Translations under genes and position numbers: made by a program | Source of the DNA: Pseudoalteromonas sp. Scap06 | Lineage (GTDB): Bacteria > Pseudomonadota > Gammaproteobacteria > Enterobacterales > Alteromonadaceae | DNA length: 64,000 bases | Assembly: GCF_013394165.1 (NCBI RefSeq) | Contig: NZ_CP041330.1 | Coordinates: 3,154,501-3,218,500 of the forward strand | Direction of reading: 5' to 3' | Notes under the pieces: generated by a model | Seen by the model: the letters and a program-made list of their open reading frames with translations, nothing else | The model's database searches: none | Told to the model about the DNA's origin: nothing | In this document: one piece after another, positions 58,935 through 64,000 of the stretch | Numbering within the stretch: position 1 is the first letter of the stretch | How the letters are laid out: every line of letters starts with the position of its first letter

Positions 58935-59405
58935 ATGCTGAAGCGTGTAGAAAAAGCTCAACAAAAGTGGGGGGGTAGCCATACGGTCATCGACAATTGG
59001 TTAAACGAACGCCAAGAGCTGATTGTACTTTACTGTAAAATTGCAGGCTTTTCACCTTACGAGAAAAAAGATCAGTCTTTGCCTGAACCGTCTCAAATTC
59101 AAGCTTTTTGCCAAATATTGATGGATTATCTATCGGCTGGGCACTTTGAAGTGTACGACGATATTGCTAAAGCTTGCGAAAAGAAAGGCCTAGAAAGCCA
59201 ACAACTGGCAAATACTATATACCCACGTATTTCAGATACCACAGACATTGCTCTGGATTTTAACGATAAATACGCTGAAGTAGACGCTGAAGATTTATTA
59301 GTAGGATTTGATAATGACCTATCGGTAATGGGTGAAGCACTGGAAGCGCGCTTTGCACTTGAAGATGAGTTAATTGATAACTTATATTCTAATCACGCAG
59401 ATTAA
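58935..59405 (+). CDS. rsd: Rsd/AlgQ anti-sigma-70 factor
   Basis: Rsd binds the main sigma factor in stationary phase and favours alternative sigma factors. The 156-residue helical protein shows DNWLNERQELIVLYCKIAGF, QILMDYLSAGHFEVYDDIAK and GEALEARFALEDELIDNL, the family pattern. AGGAG precedes the ATG. Divergence from hemE matches the E. coli rsd/nudC-hemE arrangement. A terminator follows. Confidence 0.94.
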   Translation: MLKRVEKAQQKWGGSHTVIDNWLNERQELIVLYCKIAGFSPYEKKDQSLPEPSQIQAFCQILMDYLSAGHFEVYDDIAKACEKKGLESQQLANTIYPRISDTTDIALDFNDKYAEVDAEDLLVGFDNDLSVMGEALEARFALEDELIDNLYSNHAD

Positions 59406-59423
59406 TCAGTTATTCAGTGCAAT

Positions 59424-59449
59424 AAAAAAGGGACCTAGGTCCCTTTTTT
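59424..59449. terminator. Bidirectional terminator between rsd and fkpA
   Basis: AAAAAAGGGACCT and AGGTCCCTTTTTT form a perfect 26-base palindrome with A and T tails between two convergent genes. Confidence 0.92.
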
Positions 59450-59464
59450 GTTTTATATAAATAC

Positions 59465-60217
59465 TTATTCTGCAGCGGCAGCTTCTGCATCATTTTGAAT
59501 TTCTAATAACTCAACTTCAAAAATAAGTGTTGAATTAGCAGGAATTTTACCTAAATCACGGTCACCGTAAGCAAGGTCTGAAGGAATGGTAAATTTGTAC
59601 TTAGAACCTACAGGCATAAGCTGTAAGCCTTCAGTCCAACCAGGAATAACACGGTTTAGTGGGAAAGTTGTTGGCTCGTTACGTGAATAAGAGCTATCAA
59701 ATTCAGTACCGTCTAAAAGAGTACCTTTATAATGTACTTTAACCACGTCAGTCGCTACTGGCTTAGCGCCTTCGCCTTGGCTCAATACTTCGTACTGTAA
59801 ACCAGACTCAGTAACCATTACGCCTTCTTTGTTAGCATTCTCAGCTAGGTATTTTTCACCCTCAACTTTGCTTTTTTCAGACTCAACCTTTGCTTTTTCT
59901 TCTTGTTTAGTGCGCACTGACTCATCTAATGCTGTTAATACTTCACGAATTTTTTCTTCGTCAATTTTAGCATTACCGGCAAGTGCATCTTCAAAACCAC
60001 GCATTAATAATGCTTGATCTAATTCGATACCAATTTCTTTTTTATCCGCTAGGTCTTTATTTAAAAAGTTACCTACAGATGCCCCAATACCGTAAGCTTG
60101 TTGTTGCGCTACAGTATCTAGTTTAACGTCTGCTTGCTCTTTTTTTGCTTCTTGATTACAAGCTGTAAGCGCTAAAACTGACGCTGCAATCAATGACAAT
60201 TTAATCGTCTTTCTCAT
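59465..60217 (-). CDS. fkpA: FKBP-type peptidyl-prolyl isomerase lipoprotein, FkpA-like
   Basis: A 250-residue envelope foldase. The N-terminus has a lipobox (LALTAC, Cys20), then a helical dimerisation domain (about 35-130) and a C-terminal FKBP domain with VKVHYKGTLLDGTEFDSSY, VIPGWTEGLQLM and IPANSTLIFEVELLEI. E. coli FkpA is a soluble periplasmic protein, so membrane anchoring here is a difference. The start at 60217 is set by GGAG upstream. Its linkage with slyX matches E. coli. Confidence 0.92.
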   Translation of the reverse strand: MRKTIKLSLIAASVLALTACNQEAKKEQADVKLDTVAQQQAYGIGASVGNFLNKDLADKKEIGIELDQALLMRGFEDALAGNAKIDEEKIREVLTALDESVRTKQEEKAKVESEKSKVEGEKYLAENANKEGVMVTESGLQYEVLSQGEGAKPVATDVVKVHYKGTLLDGTEFDSSYSRNEPTTFPLNRVIPGWTEGLQLMPVGSKYKFTIPSDLAYGDRDLGKIPANSTLIFEVELLEIQNDAEAAAAE

Positions 60218-60412
60218 TTTAAATCTCCGACACACTTTGCAGTTGTCATTTATTGTAATATTACTAGTTAAAGATTAACGGCCTACATGGTAGGCTGCTT
60301 GTTTAATAGCTAAACTAAAAACATATCCAGTGATTAGACAAACAACCTAGGCGTTTTTCGCAACCTAGTCTAACCTCTCAGTCACGAAGAGTTAAGAGGA
60401 AATACCTGTAAT

Positions 60413-61411
60413 ATGTCGTTATTTCGTACTTTTTTAGTTGCTACCTGCTGTTTATTAACAATTGCATGTAGTGATGAAAAACAACAAGCAGTGGCTAGTT
60501 TTGAGCACACGGCACAAGGTGCTTTCTCATCCGCACTCTCGCATGATGGTCAATACAGCTTAGTGTCTTCTATCAATCATGGGGTCGCACTTTGGGATAA
60601 TCAACAGCAAGCCCTTAAATACCAATGGTTTCAACAACAAGCGCAAGACAGCCTTGTTTACGCTGTAGCCATTGCTTTTGATAATAGCGTGGCTGTTACC
60701 GCCGAAAAAACCACCTTCGCCGTTTGGGATATTGCCACAGGCAAAAATAAAGGCTTTTATAAAATACAAAAAGCCAGCATCCGCGATATTGCCATTAGTA
60801 ACCAAGGCAACAGTGTTGTGTACGGGCGCAGCGATGGCGTTGTAGTATTTATAAACCTTAACACAGGCAGACGCATTGAATTTTTAGGCCATCAAGATAA
60901 AGTAAACACCGTAGACCTATCACCTAATGGGCGCTATGCATTGAGCGGCTCAAACGATTATGTGGCCTACTTATGGGATACCCAAAGTGGACAAGTTATT
61001 CATCGCTTTAATCACCCAACCCGAGTAACCCGAGTCGCTTTAGATCCTCAAGGACGTTATGCTTTTACCGCCGACAGTATGGCACAAGCAAATGTATGGA
61101 AGCTGACTACAGGTGACCTTGTTAGTAAACTAAAGTATATTGCGCGTCAGAAAATTTTTACTGCGGTGCGCTTTAACGACCAAGGCACTTTATTAGCAAC
61201 CGGTTCACCGAACAAACAGGTGGATTTATGGCAGCTAAACAGTGGTGAAAAAATTCAAACATGGCAAGTGACCCCAAGAGAAGGCAGTAGGCCAAAATCG
61301 GCAGTGGTACTTGATGTGACATTTACAGATAACGGTAAATCATTGTTAACTGAAAGCTCAAGCGGAATCGCTGAGCGCTTTATTATACGAGAACCAAATG
61401 AACACAATTGA
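60413..61411 (+). CDS. WD40-repeat lipoprotein
   Basis: A 332-residue exported protein with a lipobox (LLTIAC, Cys19). At least five WD40-like repeats are visible, for example YALSGSNDYVAYLWDTQSGQ, LATGSPNKQVDLWQLNSGE, AVTAEKTTFAVWDIATGK and FTADSMAQANVWKLTTGD, consistent with a beta-propeller for protein binding. It lies between fkpA and slyX, which are adjacent in E. coli. Its last 14 bases overlap slyX. Function unknown; an envelope scaffold is possible. Confidence 0.88.
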   Translation: MSLFRTFLVATCCLLTIACSDEKQQAVASFEHTAQGAFSSALSHDGQYSLVSSINHGVALWDNQQQALKYQWFQQQAQDSLVYAVAIAFDNSVAVTAEKTTFAVWDIATGKNKGFYKIQKASIRDIAISNQGNSVVYGRSDGVVVFINLNTGRRIEFLGHQDKVNTVDLSPNGRYALSGSNDYVAYLWDTQSGQVIHRFNHPTRVTRVALDPQGRYAFTADSMAQANVWKLTTGDLVSKLKYIARQKIFTAVRFNDQGTLLATGSPNKQVDLWQLNSGEKIQTWQVTPREGSRPKSAVVLDVTFTDNGKSLLTESSSGIAERFIIREPNEHN

Positions 61412-61613
61412 ACATCGGTTAATGGAACTTGAGGCTAAAGTGGCTTTTCAAGACGAAACGATTGAAATTTTAAATGATGAAATAAAAGTTCACCAGCAAC
61501 AGTTGGCAAAAATAAAGCGCCAAACCGAGTTGCTGGCTGAAAAACTTAAAGAGTCGCAGTCATCACAGCCTATGATGTCGAATATGCCAGAGCCACCGCC
61601 GCCGCATTATTAA
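61398..61613 (+). CDS. slyX: SlyX family protein
   Basis: A 71-residue coiled-coil protein (RLMELEAKVAFQDETIEILN followed by DEIKVHQQQLAKIKRQ) ending in the typical PPPPHY tail. Function is unknown. It overlaps the WD40 gene by 14 bases and is convergent with yheV. The slyX-yheV neighbourhood is conserved in enterobacteria. Confidence 0.93.
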   Translation: MNTIEHRLMELEAKVAFQDETIEILNDEIKVHQQQLAKIKRQTELLAEKLKESQSSQPMMSNMPEPPPPHY

Positions 61614-61630
61614 GCAGCACTAACAAGGCA

Positions 61631-61834
61631 CTAATCGCCTGGATTAAACACGCCAATGATCTGTTCAAATTGGCGTGTTGATGCCTGCACAGCCTGCTCT
61701 GGTTGAGCCATTTTATGGCCACACTGCATACATTCAACTTTTTCTACGTCGTGCTCTTTGTAAAGCATTAACATATCCATGGTTTTACACTCAGGACACG
61801 TTGCTCCAGCAATAAATCGTTTTTTATGTTTCAC
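61631..61834 (-). CDS. yheV: YheV family putative metal-binding protein
   Basis: A 67-residue protein with two CxxC pairs (CPECKTMD and CMQCGHKM) forming a zinc ribbon, beginning KHKKRFIAGATCPEC and ending in GVFNPGD as in E. coli YheV. Start is GTG at 61834 with AGGA upstream. Function unknown. Confidence 0.9.
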   Translation of the reverse strand: MKHKKRFIAGATCPECKTMDMLMLYKEHDVEKVECMQCGHKMAQPEQAVQASTRQFEQIIGVFNPGD

Positions 61835-61966
61835 TTCGCTTTTCCTACCATTTTGACTGACGTTATTTTATCGCAATATTTGCCTACTTGATACGATTGA
61901 TATGGCTAATAAGATCCGTGTTATAATGGCGGCAATTCAATCAAGGCACAGTAAAGTAACGTATTT

Positions 61967-63886
61967 ATGATCCAAATCTCAGAAATAGAACTGCTTCGCG
62001 GTGGCAAAGCTTTATTAAAAAATGCATCGGCTACATTATTTCCAGAGCACAAAGTAGGCCTTGTTGGTGCCAATGGCTGTGGTAAGTCAACGCTATTTAG
62101 TTTATTAAAGTCTGAGCTTTCGTTAGATGGCGGTAATTACAGTATTCCTAAAGATTGGTCACTGGCCTCGGTAAAGCAAGAAACCCCCGCCCTTGAAATA
62201 AGCGCCATAGATTACGTACTGCAAGGCCACCCTGAATATTATGCGCTACGAATTGCGCTGCGTGAAGCCGAGCAAAATAACGATGGCGACACTCAAGCTA
62301 AAGTGCATATTCAGCTTGAAAACATTAAAGGCTATAGCATAGAAGCCAAGGCAGGTGAGCTTTTACATGGTTTAGGCTTTGCTAATAATCAAATAGAAAA
62401 CCCGGTTAGTGCATTTTCGGGTGGTTGGCGCATGCGCTTAAACTTAGCCCAAGCGCTTATTCGCGATGCCGACTTACTATTACTGGATGAGCCAACAAAC
62501 CACCTAGATTTAGATGCCGTGTATTGGCTCGAGCGTTTTTTACGTGCCTACACCGGCACGCTAGTACTTATTTCTCATGATCGTGAGTTTTTAGATGCTG
62601 TGGTTGATCAAATTTGGCATATAGATAAACAACTTATTAATGTGTACAAAGGTAACTACTCGCAGTTTGAACGCCAAAAAGCTGAGCGCCTATTGCAGCA
62701 GCAAGCCATGTTTGAAAAACAACAAGAACAAATAGCGCATCTTGAGCAGTTCATTACCCGCTTTAAAGCCAAAGCTAGCAAAGCCAAACAGGCACAAAGC
62801 CGTGTTAAAGCGCTAGAGCGAATGGAAAAACTTGCCCCAGCACACGTTGACTCGCCATTTGATTTTGAATTTGCCGAGCCAACCGCTCTGCCCAATCCGC
62901 TATTGACACTCGACAAAGCCAAAGCCGGTTATGGCGATGTCACCATTTTAAACAGTATTAAGCTGAACTTAGTACCAGGCAGCCGTATTGCACTACTTGG
63001 CAGAAATGGCGCAGGTAAATCAACACTGATTAAATTACTATCAGGTGACTTACAACCTCAAGCAGGTGAAGTGTTTCAGCATCAAGGCTTAAACATTGGC
63101 TACTTTGCGCAGCATCAACTGGAGTCTCTAGATTTAAAAGCCAGTGCCGTCACCCACCTGCAACGCTTAAACCCAAAAGCCAGCGAACAATCATTGCGTG
63201 ACTTTTTAGGCGGTTTTGCCTTTGTAGGCGATAAAGCACTCGACCCTGTAGCACCGTTTTCAGGCGGTGAAAAAGCCCGTTTAGTACTGGCTATGTTGGT
63301 TTATCAAAAACCAAATTTACTACTACTCGATGAGCCAACCAACCACCTTGATTTAGAAATGCGCCACGCTTTAGTTATGGCATTACAAGGCTTTGAAGGC
63401 GCTATGGTCACGGTATCGCATGACCGTCATATGCTTAAAAATACCGCCGATGAATTTTATTTAGTTGATAATGGCGAGGTCACCCAATTTGGCTACGACC
63501 TAGATGCATATTATCAGTGGCTGCTTAATGCTAATAAAGAAGCCGCTAAAAACGACACCTACGAAGAGCCAAAAGCCCATTCACAAGTTAACCGTAAAGA
63601 GCAAAAGCGCTTAGAAGCCGAGTTTAGAAAAGCGATTCAGCCGCTGAAAAAGCAAATTGAAAAACTTGAAAAGCAATTAGATAAATTTGCTGCAGAACTA
63701 GCTGACGTTGAAGAGGCGCTAGGCGATAACACTCTCTATAACGACGAAAATAAAGGCAAGCTTAAAGAGTTAATTACTAAACAAGCCACACTCACGCCTA
63801 AGCTTAACGATGTTGAAGAAGAGCTACTTATGGCCCTTGAAGAAATGGAACAAAAAGAGCAGGCATTCGCCGATGAACTTGCTTAA
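61967..63886 (+). CDS. yheS: ABC-F family ATPase, YheS type
   Basis: A soluble protein of 639 residues with two ATP-binding domains: Walker A VGANGCGKSTLF and GRNGAGKSTLI, signatures FSGGWRMRLNLAQ and FSGGEKARLVLA, and Walker B LLLLDEPTNHLDL twice. The interdomain linker (KAERLLQQQAMFEKQQEQI) and a C-terminal coiled coil (from about 545) are family features. ABC-F proteins act on the ribosome and not in transport. yheS is near kefG-yheV in E. coli, in line with this block. It overlaps the next gene by 14 bases. Confidence 0.93.
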   Translation: MIQISEIELLRGGKALLKNASATLFPEHKVGLVGANGCGKSTLFSLLKSELSLDGGNYSIPKDWSLASVKQETPALEISAIDYVLQGHPEYYALRIALREAEQNNDGDTQAKVHIQLENIKGYSIEAKAGELLHGLGFANNQIENPVSAFSGGWRMRLNLAQALIRDADLLLLDEPTNHLDLDAVYWLERFLRAYTGTLVLISHDREFLDAVVDQIWHIDKQLINVYKGNYSQFERQKAERLLQQQAMFEKQQEQIAHLEQFITRFKAKASKAKQAQSRVKALERMEKLAPAHVDSPFDFEFAEPTALPNPLLTLDKAKAGYGDVTILNSIKLNLVPGSRIALLGRNGAGKSTLIKLLSGDLQPQAGEVFQHQGLNIGYFAQHQLESLDLKASAVTHLQRLNPKASEQSLRDFLGGFAFVGDKALDPVAPFSGGEKARLVLAMLVYQKPNLLLLDEPTNHLDLEMRHALVMALQGFEGAMVTVSHDRHMLKNTADEFYLVDNGEVTQFGYDLDAYYQWLLNANKEAAKNDTYEEPKAHSQVNRKEQKRLEAEFRKAIQPLKKQIEKLEKQLDKFAAELADVEEALGDNTLYNDENKGKLKELITKQATLTPKLNDVEEELLMALEEMEQKEQAFADELA

Positions 63887-64000
63887 AAGCAACGATTTTT
63901 GGCAGTTTGCATGTAACCTTTATAGCAAAGGTGACATGCAAACGCGCCTGTTGGATTATCAAAACCAGCTAGGTAAAAACGTCAACCTATGCTTGTTGCT
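63873..64000 (+). CDS. TIGR02444/DUF2390 family protein, 3' truncated by window edge
   Basis: From ATG at 63873 the frame is open to the end of the window (42 codons): MNLLKSNDFWQFACNLYSKG then LLDYQNQLGKNVNLCLL. This matches the N-terminus of the TIGR02444 family, small proteins of unknown function often found beside ABC-F genes. It overlaps yheS by 14 bases, suggesting coupled translation. Confidence 0.75.
   Translation, partial: MNLLKSNDFWQFACNLYSKGDMQTRLLDYQNQLGKNVNLCLL

Overview
The window looks like chromosomal DNA of a marine gammaproteobacterium of the order Alteromonadales, most likely Pseudoalteromonas. This rests on the moderately AT-rich base composition, the protein sequences, and several gene orders shared with E. 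coli, Vibrio and Shewanella: envZ-ompR/greB-tex, bioH/comF-nfuA, leuABCD, fabR/sthA, hemE/rsd and fkpA-slyX-yheV-yheS. No rRNA, tRNA, CRISPR array, complete insertion sequence or phage was seen. The window is almost fully coding, with many genes joined by 1-20 base overlaps.

Layout. 1-1.6 kb: 3' part of a GH97 alpha-glucosidase. 1.6-7.9 kb: EnvZ-OmpR, GreB, a small secreted protein, a CBS protein and Tex. 7.9-9.1 kb: an HExxH protein paired with a tiny flagellar-rod-like protein. 9.2-14.3 kb: BioH, ComF, a large M14 carboxypeptidase, NfuA. 14.3-16.6 kb: a MATE transporter and a polysaccharide deacetylase with overlapping 5' ends. 16.6-25.2 kb: a complete chemotaxis operon (STAS, CheY, CheA, CheW, a soluble four-PAS receptor, CheR, CheD, CheB). 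The receptor ends in a W-x-x-F tether for CheR. 25.3-33.5 kb: a caa3/aa3-type cytochrome c oxidase locus with its heme A and copper assembly genes. 33.8-34.1 kb: a MITE-like element. 34.2-39.3 kb: LexA with two SOS boxes, a secreted metzincin, a thioesterase, a PepSY protein and a secreted endonuclease. 39.3-43.7 kb: nitric oxide defence (Hmp, NnrS, small membrane protein) divergent from NorR. 43.7-46.9 kb: LysR/FMN reductase, TerB-like and secreted unknowns. 47.0-48.7 kb: an AT-rich two-gene cassette of unknown function. 48.8-53.8 kb: leuABCD with a leader peptide and attenuator. 53.9-57.3 kb: FabR, a fatty acid desaturase and SthA. 57.3-64 kb: HemE, Rsd, FkpA, a WD40 lipoprotein, SlyX, YheV, an ABC-F protein and the start of a TIGR02444-type gene.

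Working together. The che genes form one signalling array. The cox locus encodes the oxidase core plus heme O/A synthesis and copper delivery. Hmp, NnrS and NorR form a nitric oxide response. FabR, the desaturase and SthA connect membrane unsaturation with NAD(P)H balance.

Most notable observations: the leu attenuator with a 22-codon leader containing seven Leu codons; the two-gene accessory cassette at 47.0-48.7 kb; the 268 bp MITE-like element; the antisense overlap of a DUF2909-type gene with coxC; a candidate small RNA or leader upstream of rsd; and paired operator-like sites at lexA, fabR and norR.
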